This document shows, piece after piece, positions 7,863-16,824 of a stretch of DNA of 34,239 nucleotides. How positions within the stretch are numbered: the first letter of the stretch is position 1; each line of letters begins with the position of its first letter. The DNA is taken from positions 1 through 34,239 of IMG/VR virus record IMGVR_UViG_3300006332_000038; one strand, written 5' to 3'. The position numbers were made by a program, and so were the translations under genes. This stretch comes from a virus. Under the pieces are notes generated by a model that had not been told where the DNA came from, made no database searches, and worked only from the letters and a program-made list of their open reading frames with translations.

Positions 7863-10157
7863 ATGGCTGATACAACCACTACCAATTTAGGCTTAACCAA
7901 ACCCGAAGTTGGTGGTAGCACAAACACCTGGGGCACTAAGCTAAACAGCGATTTGGATTACATCGACGCAATGTTTGCCAAAGCGTCTACATCAGTCACG
8001 TTTCATGTTAATAATCAAAACATCTCAGGCAGCAGTTACAAGCTTGACCAAATCAAAATGGGCGACGATCGCCCGCTTCAGTTTGGTGCCGCACCCGACT
8101 ATTGGCTGATCTACGACAGTAGCAACACGCAGTTTGAACTAAACTCTACAAACGTAGACGGCGGGGGAACTGACGGTGTTGTGTTTAGCGTTAGTGACGG
8201 GACAGATGATGTAGCCTTTACGGGTAAGATTAGCACGGCCCAGGTAGACATTCTTGCTGAAGGCGATTTAAGGCTTCAAGATGCGTCAGGAGGCGAGTAT
8301 GTTGGCTTCGACGCTCCAGCTACAGTTAGTGGCTCTTACACGCTTACGTTGCCAGCAGCGGTCGGCTCGTCAGGCCAGATCCTGCGGACTTCCGATGGCT
8401 CTGGAACGCTAGAATGGGTTACGGACCAGGAAGGCGATCTTAAATCTGTAGCAGATGCTACAAACGGTGGACTAACCGTTACGAACGGTACGGGTCCAGA
8501 CGTAACGCTGGCCTTGAACTTTAACGATTTATCTGCTGCTGCCGTAAGCGTAGCCAACGACTCGATTGCAATTATTGATGCTTCCGACTCGAATGGTACA
8601 CGCAAAGAATCAATAGCAGATTTAGCAACCGCGATGGGCGGTACGGGCCTGACGGGTTCCTCGGGTACGCTTAATGTCGATGCTTCGCAGACGCAGATTA
8701 CGGCGGTTGGTACGCTTGCAACGGGCACCTGGTCTGCAACCACAATCGCAGTAAACAAAGGTGGCACAGGGCTAACCAGCTATGCCGCAGGGGACGTTCT
8801 TTACGCTTCTGGCTCGACAACACTAGCCAAGCTCGCCAAGGGGACAGACGGCCAGGTATTAACTCTAGCGTCGGGTGTCCCTTCGTGGGCTACTCCGACT
8901 ACGGGTGATATTACCAGCGTAACAGCAGGAGATGGTCTGTCTGGTGGTGGTACAAGCGGGGATGTAACGCTGGCTCTCGATCTTGATGAATTGACAGCAG
9001 CAGCCGTTAACGTAGCAAATGACAGCATCGCTATCGTAGACGCTTCTGATTCAAATACATCCCGAAAAGAATCTATAGCTGATCTTGCTACGGCTATGGG
9101 TGGCACTGGCTTAACAGGTTCGTCAGGAACACTCAACGTAGATGCAGCTCAAACGCAGATAACTTCGGTCGGTGCCCTGAACGCTGGCTCGATTACGTCT
9201 GGCTTTGGGGCCATCGACGTTGGATCAAGTGCGATTTCTGGAGGAGCAGGGACGCTCAGCTCACTAAGTGTTGGTGATGGAAACATTACCAACGTCGGGG
9301 ACATAGCACTCGACAGCATTTCTAGCGACGGTAGTGCAATCGGAATTGGTGCGTCGGGCGACACAGTTACCTGCGAAGGTGCTTGGATTTTTAACGAAGC
9401 TGGAGCCGATGTTAATTTGCGGGTTGAAGGTGACACAGAACAAAACCTTCTGTTTGTAGACGCAGGAAATGACCACGTTGGTATCGGCGTAGCAACGCCT
9501 CATGCTAGGCTTACTGTTAAAGACGGGCAAGACATCTCAATGGACTCTAGTGCTAGCGGCCAGTTTGCTATCACTGGAAACGGTTACAGTGCTGCTATCG
9601 CGTTAGACGCTAGCAACATGAATATCTACAACAATGCTGGCTCAATAGGCATAGTTTTTGGCACCAATGAAACTGCTCGAATGAGCATTTCAAGCGGTGG
9701 CACAGTCAATGTGGTTGGGGAGCTTACCGCAGGAACAAAGACGTTCCGAATTGACCATCCTTTGCCAGGCATGACGGACACGCACACACTGTCTCATGCA
9801 AGCATTGAGGGTCCGCAAGCTGATCTTATGTACCGTGGCAGCATTGATCTTGAAGAAGGTGCTGCAATAATTGACTTAGATGAGGCCGCGAGAATGACTA
9901 GCGGTACATGGGCGGTTCTTTGCCGCAATCCTCAAGCCTGGGTGCAGAACGAAACAGGTTGGACTCAAGTGCGTGGGTCTGTGTCAGGTTCTACACTTAC
10001 TCTTTCGGCACAAGACGATGACTGTGCAGATACTGTGTCATGGTTAGTAGTTGCTGAAAGAAATGATAGTCACTACACAGATTCAAAATCAACTGACGAC
10101 AATGGGCTTTTCAGACTAGAAAGAAATAAAAAAGAGTCTGAGGAGAATGGCGAATAA
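7863..10157 (+). CDS. Tail fibre / receptor-binding protein
   Basis: This 764-residue protein has an N-terminal attachment segment ([29 protein letters not shown]), a long Gly/Ser/Thr/Ala-rich shaft with GGTGLT-type repeats, and a C-terminal domain from about residue 625. That domain starts [24 protein letters not shown] and ends near [10 protein letters not shown]. It is a recognisable tail-fibre tip widespread in marine phages. Two 68-residue shaft segments are 82% identical (see repeats). It probably binds the host surface. Confidence 0.85.
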   Translation: MADTTTTNLGLTKPEVGGSTNTWGTKLNSDLDYIDAMFAKASTSVTFHVNNQNISGSSYKLDQIKMGDDRPLQFGAAPDYWLIYDSSNTQFELNSTNVDGGGTDGVVFSVSDGTDDVAFTGKISTAQVDILAEGDLRLQDASGGEYVGFDAPATVSGSYTLTLPAAVGSSGQILRTSDGSGTLEWVTDQEGDLKSVADATNGGLTVTNGTGPDVTLALNFNDLSAAAVSVANDSIAIIDASDSNGTRKESIADLATAMGGTGLTGSSGTLNVDASQTQITAVGTLATGTWSATTIAVNKGGTGLTSYAAGDVLYASGSTTLAKLAKGTDGQVLTLASGVPSWATPTTGDITSVTAGDGLSGGGTSGDVTLALDLDELTAAAVNVANDSIAIVDASDSNTSRKESIADLATAMGGTGLTGSSGTLNVDAAQTQITSVGALNAGSITSGFGAIDVGSSAISGGAGTLSSLSVGDGNITNVGDIALDSISSDGSAIGIGASGDTVTCEGAWIFNEAGADVNLRVEGDTEQNLLFVDAGNDHVGIGVATPHARLTVKDGQDISMDSSASGQFAITGNGYSAAIALDASNMNIYNNAGSIGIVFGTNETARMSISSGGTVNVVGELTAGTKTFRIDHPLPGMTDTHTLSHASIEGPQADLMYRGSIDLEEGAAIIDLDEAARMTSGTWAVLCRNPQAWVQNETGWTQVRGSVSGSTLTLSAQDDDCADTVSWLVVAERNDSHYTDSKSTDDNGLFRLERNKKESEENGE
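8514..8717 (+). repeat. Tail-fibre internal repeat, unit 1
   Basis: This encodes residues 218-285 of the fibre. It matches unit 2 at 8976-9179 in 56 of 68 residues, with a period of 154 residues. In a 28-residue stretch with no amino-acid change, 20 codons differ synonymously, so the duplication is old at DNA level. Confidence 0.9.
8976..9179 (+). repeat. Tail-fibre internal repeat, unit 2
   Basis: This encodes residues 372-439 of the fibre and is the partner of unit 1 at 8514-8717. The protein is conserved while third codon positions are largely scrambled. Confidence 0.9.
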
Positions 10158-10214
10158 TTGTGTTGTTGTTTGTTATAAAAGAAAAGACTCACGCATTAGA
10201 GCTGGAGTCTGGGG

Positions 10215-10433
10215 ATGACGGGGCTTGAGGAGATGCTTTCGTACTTCCCCGCGTTGTTAGCAGCAGGAGCAGCTTACGGCGGGGTACGAGCGGGACTTAA
10301 CGGGGCTAGGCAGTCAATCGCACAGATAGAAAGAATCGTTACCAGTTTGGATAACAAAGTTGACGATCACGGTGAGAGAATTACTGTATTAGAGGTAGAA
10401 ACTCGTAATTTAAAAGAGGACAAAAAGGCATGA
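10215..10433 (+). CDS. Small membrane-associated coiled-coil protein
   Basis: The 72-residue product has an Ala/Gly-rich, weakly hydrophobic segment (about residues 9-28) followed by a charged heptad helix (about 33-70). It could be a small membrane or tail-associated protein; holin is possible but not supported by neighbours. Its last bases overlap the next start (ATGA). Confidence 0.6.
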   Translation: MTGLEEMLSYFPALLAAGAAYGGVRAGLNGARQSIAQIERIVTSLDNKVDDHGERITVLEVETRNLKEDKKA

Positions 10434-10678
10434 ACGCCAAAAAAGAGATGCTTGTTACGCCAAAAAACAAAGTAGAACTAACCGAAGAACAGGCTCAGGT
10501 TTGGAGGCAAGTGTTTGCAGACCGAAAGCAGATCCAAGAACACGCTCAAGCACTAGATCAAAGAATCCACACAATGATGGCTGCTGCGGGATGGGCAGGA
10601 AACAACATTGTTGAGGGCGATCTAGGTGAGAACGCATTTTTTGTACTAGAGCCAGTGGAAGCGGAACTAACAGAGTGA
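10430..10678 (+). CDS. Small soluble helical protein
   Basis: This 82-residue protein is coupled to the upstream gene by an ATGA overlap. It has a Gln/Glu-rich central helix (about residues 17-52) and an acidic end. There is no membrane segment. It lies between the fibre and the stabilisation gene, so a tail-assembly or chaperone role is conceivable but unproven. Confidence 0.6.
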   Translation: MNAKKEMLVTPKNKVELTEEQAQVWRQVFADRKQIQEHAQALDQRIHTMMAAAGWAGNNIVEGDLGENAFFVLEPVEAELTE

Positions 10679-10682
10679 GTAC

Positions 10683-12221
10683 ATGGCTAGGCCCCAATAC
10701 GTTAACCTACAATTTCAGCCTGGACTTTTTAAAAACGGCACAGTCTATCAGGCACAAGGTCGATGGTATGACGCAGACCTTATGCGGTGGAGTAATGGTG
10801 CGATTGGTCCGATGGGTGGATGGCGTGGTTGGGGAGAAAGCACCACAGCAGTAACGGGTGTACCTCGTACATCGGTTACATGGATGGACAACTCTAACAA
10901 CCGCTGGATCGGTGTCGGATCTGCCAGCAAACTGTACGTCTACAATTCAGCAGCAAGTAGGTACGATATTACTCCTGCTGGCTTTACTGCTGGAAGTACA
11001 GATGCAGACCCCAACACTGGGTATGGCGATTGGTTGTATGGCAAGTCAAGCTACGGGACCGCTCGCCCTGACTTGGGAGTGCCGTCGCCAGCTACAATCT
11101 GGTCGCTTGCGATGTGGGGTGAAGATTTAACGGGATGTACACCCGACGACGGCAAACTGTACTTGTGGGACACTAGTGTCGGTACGGGGACCGTTGCTGC
11201 CCAGGTGTCTAATTCGCCAGAGCACATTACGGCTACGATTGTAACACCCCAACGCATACAAATGTGTTTTGGTGGTGTTGTTAACGGTGGGTCTGCCGCA
11301 AACGCCGATCAGCGAAAGGTGTTTTGGTCAGATTCCGAAAACAACACTACTTGGACAGCTTCAGCTACAAACCAAGCTGGAGATCACATTATTGAATCAA
11401 CAGGTGATCTTCTTGGTGCCGTTTTGGTGCGTGGGCAAATACTCATTTTTACAACGGCTGACGCTCACACAGCTACTTATGTAGGTCTGCCGTATGTCTA
11501 TCAGTTCGATAACGTAGGCGACGACTGTGGCCCTGTTTCGATCAACGCTGTGGCTGTAGCCAACAACACTGCCTACTGGATGGGCCGTAACGCTAATGGC
11601 TTCTTTATGTACGACGGGTATACAAGAAGTATTCCGTGTGATGTAGAAGAATTTGTTAGCAACAACATGAACGAAGCTCAGTCTAGCAAAACTGTTGCGT
11701 GGCATAACAGTTTGTACTCTGAGGTCGTGTGGTTTTACCCAGGCAGCGGGACCGAGGTAGACTCGTATGTGGCATATAACTATTTAGAGAATCATTGGTC
11801 TGTCGGAACGTTAGCACGAACGTCAACGACTAGCCGTGGAATTTTTGCGTTTCCAATCTTATTCGATTCAGACGGCAATCCTTATGAACACGAAGTTGGT
11901 GGGACATATCAAGACAAAGATGGCACGACTAAAACGCCTTATGTCGAATCTGGCCCAATACAGCTTGGTGTTGGAAACGAAGTGTTGTCAGCAACATCGC
12001 TGATACCCGATGTTACTACTTTGGGCGACATAACGACGACTTTTTATACTCGTTTTTACCCTACCGACAGCGACACAACACATGGCCCGTACACAATGGC
12101 GGCACCAACATCTGTTCGGTTTACAGGCAGAAGTGTGCGAATAAGGTGTACGTCTAATTCTGCAAATTCATGGAATGTAGGGATTCCAAGGCTAGAATTA
12201 AAACCTAACGGCAGACGATGA
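10683..12221 (+). CDS. Tail tube / stabilisation protein (P22 gp10-like)
   Basis: This 512-residue, beta-rich protein has many Trp, Gly and Asn residues and the N-terminal pattern YVNLQFQPGLFKNGTVYQAQGRW. This is typical of phage stabilisation or nozzle proteins that plug the tail after DNA packaging. Size and position match P22 gp10 (about 470 residues) in podovirus gene order. A GAGTGAG ribosome-binding site precedes ATG 10683. The stop overlaps the next start (ATGA). Confidence 0.75.
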   Translation: MARPQYVNLQFQPGLFKNGTVYQAQGRWYDADLMRWSNGAIGPMGGWRGWGESTTAVTGVPRTSVTWMDNSNNRWIGVGSASKLYVYNSAASRYDITPAGFTAGSTDADPNTGYGDWLYGKSSYGTARPDLGVPSPATIWSLAMWGEDLTGCTPDDGKLYLWDTSVGTGTVAAQVSNSPEHITATIVTPQRIQMCFGGVVNGGSAANADQRKVFWSDSENNTTWTASATNQAGDHIIESTGDLLGAVLVRGQILIFTTADAHTATYVGLPYVYQFDNVGDDCGPVSINAVAVANNTAYWMGRNANGFFMYDGYTRSIPCDVEEFVSNNMNEAQSSKTVAWHNSLYSEVVWFYPGSGTEVDSYVAYNYLENHWSVGTLARTSTTSRGIFAFPILFDSDGNPYEHEVGGTYQDKDGTTKTPYVESGPIQLGVGNEVLSATSLIPDVTTLGDITTTFYTRFYPTDSDTTHGPYTMAAPTSVRFTGRSVRIRCTSNSANSWNVGIPRLELKPNGRR

Positions 12222-12460
12222 GTACATCGGGAGCGTCAGGTTCAGTACGGTTGCGGTTATCACGACCAGAACCAGCGTACAGTATTGTGTCTGAAACAAA
12301 TCGCAATTTTGCGTTAGAACAAGCGGATCGAGCAAACTTTAAAAAGTTTGAGGACATAGACTTGGCGAACAACGAGCGTTTGATATTGGTAAGTCCGAAC
12401 GGGACTCGTTATAGTGTTACAGTAGACAACTCAGGTAATTTGGGCACCACAGCCATATAA
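12218..12460 (+). CDS. Small protein in the tail module
   Basis: The 80-residue product is coupled by an ATGA overlap to the stabilisation gene. Its C-terminal half (LILVSPNGTRYSVTVDNSGN) looks like a short beta structure. No membrane segment and no catalytic motif. In comparable phages a small structural protein often occupies this slot. Confidence 0.65.
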   Translation: MSTSGASGSVRLRLSRPEPAYSIVSETNRNFALEQADRANFKKFEDIDLANNERLILVSPNGTRYSVTVDNSGNLGTTAI

Positions 12461-12461
12461 C

Positions 12462-12857
12462 ATGAGTGATCTTGATAAAGAAAATGTGCGTTTCCAGAAG
12501 GAATGGGATGAACGAGTACAGTACATCGAAGCTGCACTTGCAAAAAGCGGCAATACCTACAAAGTCGATGACGTATTTGAACTCGTCTGTGCAGGATTGG
12601 CACATTTCGAGCCATTGGAAGACGGTGCAGCAATCTTCCTATATCACCAATACCCTCAAAGAAAAATGCTGCGTATTTGGCTTGCAGGAGGAGTGCTCCC
12701 AGACCACTTGGAACAAGTCTTGGACGCTGCCCAAGAACACGCCGACCGATTACGCTGCGACGGAATTGAACTGGAAGGTCGAAAAGGGTGGGAACGGGTA
12801 CTAAAACCATATGGGTTTGACCACAAACAAGCGGTGCTAATTAAGGAACTGAATTAA
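12462..12857 (+). CDS. GNAT-fold-like internal protein
   Basis: The 131-residue product resembles the acetyltransferase-like small proteins found before internal virion protein genes (T7 gp13-like position). The end (CDGIELEGRKGWERVLKPYGF) matches the last strand-helix of the GNAT fold. The usual acetyl-CoA P-loop (R/QxxGxG/A) is not visible, so catalysis is doubtful. It probably acts as a structural or assembly factor for the ejection proteins that follow. Confidence 0.6.
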   Translation: MSDLDKENVRFQKEWDERVQYIEAALAKSGNTYKVDDVFELVCAGLAHFEPLEDGAAIFLYHQYPQRKMLRIWLAGGVLPDHLEQVLDAAQEHADRLRCDGIELEGRKGWERVLKPYGFDHKQAVLIKELN

Positions 12858-12858
12858 A

Positions 12859-14871
12859 ATGGGATCGAGCGGAAATTTACAAGCCGTTGGTGGCGAAGGT
12901 ATTGATGCAGCTAGCAAGGCCAGGCAAGAGCATTTGTATGGTCAGGCAGAGCGATTCGCGGCTACTAACCCGTTTAGTCAGAGATATGGTGGTCAAGTAC
13001 CAGGGATGACCGCTATGGGTCAGGCAGGGCAGCAGTTTCTTACAAATCGGCTATTAGGACCTAATGCGTACCAAGCACAAAACTTAGGTTTTCAGAACTA
13101 TCAGCCTCAGTTTACCTACCAGCCACAAGGGGGTAGTGGCTACACACCGTTTGTGCCACAGCAACCACAACAAGCTCCACAAAGCTCCCCTGAGCAAGTG
13201 CAGCAATTTCAACAGCAAACCGCACAGCAACAGAGAAACTTTGGGGCTGAAGGTTCACCTGACGATATGATTATGTCGGGCGGCAAGCCTAGTGATGAGC
13301 CATTTCGACCTAAAAGCGGTGATGGGTCACAGATGTATGGTGGTGGGCCTCGCTTTGAGGGCGGTGGTGATATCGGCATGGGTCAAGGTTTTGCGGATTC
13401 TGGCGAGCGAGACAGACCAAGCCGACAGGCACAAATGCCACCGCAAAATGTTGGGTTTGGCAGACCTGACGAGGTAATGGTAAGGCGAGATGGAGGTGGG
13501 CGTGGAGATATGCAATTTGGTGGCCCAGGGCTAGAAGCTCCTGCCGTATTGAAGGCATCGCCGCAACCCAGCATAGGCGATATGCGGTTTAGGGGGCCTG
13601 TACGACAAGATCCTAGAGAGAATCCCGCCCTTGGAGTTGGGAAAATTTATCAAGCACCGCCTATGGAGGAACCACTTTCTAGGGATGACGGTCCTCCGAG
13701 AATGCCGCAACAAATGACGCAGGAGATACTACCTGGTCTTTCGCCACAGCCAATGGCCCGAGATCAACGTCCTCCTCCTCCAGCAGGGCCACAACCGTTT
13801 GTGCCAGCCGCTATTGGTGCAATGGAAGGCATTTTAAATAGACAAGAACCCAGTGCAATAGCCGCACAAACAGTAGGTGCCCCAGAAGGCGTAGAAGTAG
13901 ACACCCTAACAGGGGTCACAACGGGAGGGCTAGATGCTATAAACGAGCAGGACATAGCAGGACCGACTGCCGTTGAAGCTCAAACGATTGACGCTGCGTC
14001 GGCTTTAGGTCGTCCCGAAGGACAGGGTATCCAAGCGTACATGGATGCAACAGGTGTTAGTGCCCAGGTAGATCAAGCACAACAGGACTACGAACAGCAG
14101 TTAAATGCGTTACAAGCACAGCAAGCGGGATCGGGTGCATTTGGCTCTAGAGCACAGCTTCAAGACTTAGGAGCCATGGGCCAGCATTTGCGTAACATTG
14201 GTCAAATTCGTGCTGCTGGCTTCGATAAAGCAGCACAAAGAATGGAGGCTGACTTAGGTAGAGAGCAGCAAGCAACAATGCAGACTGCTCAGCTTGGACA
14301 ACAGGCAGCGTTGCAAGAACAGCAGTTGTCGCAACAAGCAGGAACCAGAGAGGCAGAACTTAGCCAACAAGCTCGTCTACAACAGCAAAACCTTGAGGCT
14401 CAAAGACGGCAGCAAGATGCCGCAAGAGAGCAACAAGCTCGTATGCAGGGACAGCAGTTAGGCACCCAAGCCGCGTTAGATACGCAACGATTGGGACAAC
14501 AAGCTCTAACAGCAGACGCGGATCGGGCGTTACGAGCAGCACAGTTAACGCAGCAGGGCAGTCAGCAGTACGTTGACAATCAGTTACGGGCAGCGGGAGC
14601 CTTGGGACAGGAAGAACGAGCCACCGCAGCCGCGTTGCAAAACATGGGCAGAGATCAAAGGGATATTCAACAGGAGCAGATGGCCTTTGATTACGAACAG
14701 TGGCTTAGGTCGCAAGAAGGCGGCGGTAGAGAGCTTGCAATGTTGCAAAGTATGTTGCCAGAGGCACAAAGGCTTCAGATGGAAAGAGAGCAAGGGTTGG
14801 GCTCTAAGATATTTGGTGGATTGTTAGCGGGTGGTGGTATTGCCTCTAAATTCTTTAATCCTTTAGGATAA
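12859..14871 (+). CDS. Gln-rich internal virion (ejection) protein
   Basis: This 670-residue protein is low in complexity. The first half is Gln/Pro/Gly-rich and probably disordered. Residues about 400-620 form a long Gln/Ala coiled coil preceded by a motif seen in phage ejection proteins (QAQQAGSGAFGSRAQLQDL). The C-terminus ends in a short Gly/hydrophobic segment (SKIFGGLLAGGGIASKFF). An AAGGA ribosome-binding site precedes the ATG. It is the first of three consecutive large virion proteins that probably make the DNA-ejection channel. Confidence 0.7.
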   Translation: MGSSGNLQAVGGEGIDAASKARQEHLYGQAERFAATNPFSQRYGGQVPGMTAMGQAGQQFLTNRLLGPNAYQAQNLGFQNYQPQFTYQPQGGSGYTPFVPQQPQQAPQSSPEQVQQFQQQTAQQQRNFGAEGSPDDMIMSGGKPSDEPFRPKSGDGSQMYGGGPRFEGGGDIGMGQGFADSGERDRPSRQAQMPPQNVGFGRPDEVMVRRDGGGRGDMQFGGPGLEAPAVLKASPQPSIGDMRFRGPVRQDPRENPALGVGKIYQAPPMEEPLSRDDGPPRMPQQMTQEILPGLSPQPMARDQRPPPPAGPQPFVPAAIGAMEGILNRQEPSAIAAQTVGAPEGVEVDTLTGVTTGGLDAINEQDIAGPTAVEAQTIDAASALGRPEGQGIQAYMDATGVSAQVDQAQQDYEQQLNALQAQQAGSGAFGSRAQLQDLGAMGQHLRNIGQIRAAGFDKAAQRMEADLGREQQATMQTAQLGQQAALQEQQLSQQAGTREAELSQQARLQQQNLEAQRRQQDAAREQQARMQGQQLGTQAALDTQRLGQQALTADADRALRAAQLTQQGSQQYVDNQLRAAGALGQEERATAAALQNMGRDQRDIQQEQMAFDYEQWLRSQEGGGRELAMLQSMLPEAQRLQMEREQGLGSKIFGGLLAGGGIASKFFNPLG

Positions 14872-14874
14872 ATT

Positions 14875-15147
14875 ATGGCTAATGTCGCAAACCTTGGGCT
14901 AACTAACCGTTTTGGTGGCGGTATGGTGCAACAGTTTTTGCCACATCAGCCTAATGTGCCAGTGCCAGGTGGTATTGTTCCAGAAGTAGAGGAAGAAGAA
15001 GACTTAAAGACCAGAGTAATGTCGAGATTAGGACAGGGATTCAAGAATCCTGCAATGGGTGATGCAATGACAGCGTATGGGCTACAAATGATGGGGCCAC
15101 AGTTTGCTCAACAGAATCGTGGGCTTTTAAGCTCGTTTGGAGGTTAA
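14875..15147 (+). CDS. Small virion-module protein
   Basis: The 90-residue product lies between two large ejection-protein genes. It has a Gly/Pro-rich N-terminus, an acidic stretch (residues 38-43) and a C-terminal part (GFKNPAMGDAMTAYGLQMMGPQ) that resembles a segment of the next protein (LTSPGVGDALIATGTRVMSEGF). This suggests a shared packing or membrane-interaction motif. Function unknown. Confidence 0.6.
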   Translation: MANVANLGLTNRFGGGMVQQFLPHQPNVPVPGGIVPEVEEEEDLKTRVMSRLGQGFKNPAMGDAMTAYGLQMMGPQFAQQNRGLLSSFGG

Positions 15148-15148
15148 A

Positions 15149-16822
15149 ATGCCAGACGACAATGGCAATCGGCAAACATTTCTTAAAAATCTGCTAGGCA
15201 ATACAGGCAGTTATTTTAACAGACAAGGGGCACCAGGAAACCAAGCGGGATATTTTGAAGAAGACGAAGACGACCCGTTAGTGCAAGCCTTGGCAGCTAG
15301 TCAACCGTTGGAAGCTCCTGCACAACAAGCTCGCAACACGCCTCCAGGGTATCGTCTTACAGCACCATCGCCACAGACCCCACAGATAAGTCCAATACAG
15401 GGGCCACAGTTAGATATTGCTTCGTTAAACATACCAAGTTTTGACGCACCAAGTGATATGGCTGCTGGCCTTACGGGTCAATCATCATTTTTAGTAGATC
15501 CAAGCACTTACGCAGAAACAGAAGAACCAATGGCTCCCGAGGCAGAAGGCCCACGGAGCTTTTGGGACAAGGTGGGCGGTGGCTTGAAGGGTGCGTTAAC
15601 AAGCCCTGGTGTTGGTGATGCGTTAATAGCCACAGGAACTCGCGTAATGAGCGAAGGCTTCGGTGGGCTAGGACAAGGTTTACGAGAAGGCGTAGCCGAA
15701 CTAGAAGAAGGCCGTCAAGAGAGAAAATATCGGGATACCATTGAAGAAGTAGGCTTTGGTATGCCTGAAGAAGAAAAAGCAATTATGGCTTCCATGCCAC
15801 CAGCACAGGGTATGGAATACATGATGAAATGGCGGGATAGCGAACGAGGTCGCAACGCTAGAGCCGCAGGATTGATGAGAGCGTTAAATATTGACGAAGA
15901 ACAAGCTCTACAGATGGGTTGGGATGCCGCAACAGTTGATAGAATCCTGTCTCGACCAAATGAGTTGCAGACCATTACAGATGGCAGGGGCCAAACATGG
16001 GTAGTAAACCTGAGAGCGGGCCTTGATGATGACGAACGGGTTGCTGGTGGACCGATAGGTGCCGCCAGAATTGATCTGACAGGAGAGCAGTTAAAACTAC
16101 AAAAAGATGCGTTAGAGCAAGCGGGACAACTGCCTTTGTTTGAACGAGTACAGGAACAGTACACGGCAAACGAACAAAGCGTCAGAGGACTAGCGGAACT
16201 AGAAACAATGGTTGATTTCCTCAGCGAAAAAGACGACGAAGGAAACTATGTGAATGCGGAAGGTCATTTTGGACCGTTTTCTGACATAAAAGCGGGTCTT
16301 GATGCCATAGTTAACAATGAAGGAGTCGTTAACAGACAAGCAATGCAGAAAGTGTTGCTCAGCTTAGGTATTAACAATTTAGGTATGTTTAAAGGTGCAA
16401 TCAGTGAAATGGAGCTTGCAAAAGCACTAGAAGAAGCTGGTAACTTTACAGACCTAAGAGAAGCGTTGCTATCTAAGCTAAATCTGGCACGGGCCCGAAC
16501 GCAGGGCATTATGGACGATCACCAAGCAGACGTAGAATATTTAAGAGACGCTGCTGGAACGGACTTGATGTTAGATCGGTGGGAGCTTCGTTTCGATCCA
16601 GAATTAAAAGAACAAATAAGAACAGAAATGAACCTGGCAGGAAATACTCAGGACAGCTTGCCCGAAGGGTCCGAGTTAGTGTCTGGTGGCACCCAAATGT
16701 TCCCAAATAGGCTTAACAATTCACCAGTTAAATGGGAAGCGGCTCCTGGGGGTGGCGTACACGCGGTTTATGTTGGGGGCCTTAACAACGGTAGAGTAGT
16801 TCCAAACTCGCTAAGACAATAA
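15149..16822 (+). CDS. Internal virion protein 2
   Basis: I choose ATG 15149 because GGAGG lies at 15139-15143; an in-frame TTG at 15137 is an artefact. The 557-residue product has a Pro/Gln-rich N-terminal region, a Gly-rich amphipathic segment (about 135-175) and a helical C-terminal half. No enzyme motif is seen. Its place between two other large virion proteins suggests it is part of the ejectosome. Confidence 0.65.
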   Translation: MPDDNGNRQTFLKNLLGNTGSYFNRQGAPGNQAGYFEEDEDDPLVQALAASQPLEAPAQQARNTPPGYRLTAPSPQTPQISPIQGPQLDIASLNIPSFDAPSDMAAGLTGQSSFLVDPSTYAETEEPMAPEAEGPRSFWDKVGGGLKGALTSPGVGDALIATGTRVMSEGFGGLGQGLREGVAELEEGRQERKYRDTIEEVGFGMPEEEKAIMASMPPAQGMEYMMKWRDSERGRNARAAGLMRALNIDEEQALQMGWDAATVDRILSRPNELQTITDGRGQTWVVNLRAGLDDDERVAGGPIGAARIDLTGEQLKLQKDALEQAGQLPLFERVQEQYTANEQSVRGLAELETMVDFLSEKDDEGNYVNAEGHFGPFSDIKAGLDAIVNNEGVVNRQAMQKVLLSLGINNLGMFKGAISEMELAKALEEAGNFTDLREALLSKLNLARARTQGIMDDHQADVEYLRDAAGTDLMLDRWELRFDPELKEQIRTEMNLAGNTQDSLPEGSELVSGGTQMFPNRLNNSPVKWEAAPGGGVHAVYVGGLNNGRVVPNSLRQ

Positions 16823-16824
16823 TT

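Noticed and set aside
8336-9436. Long minus-strand ORFs opposite the tail-fibre gene
   Set aside because: They are Val/Pro/Ser-rich shadows of the repetitive Gly/Ala/Thr codons of the fibre, have no ribosome-binding sites and oppose the operon direction.
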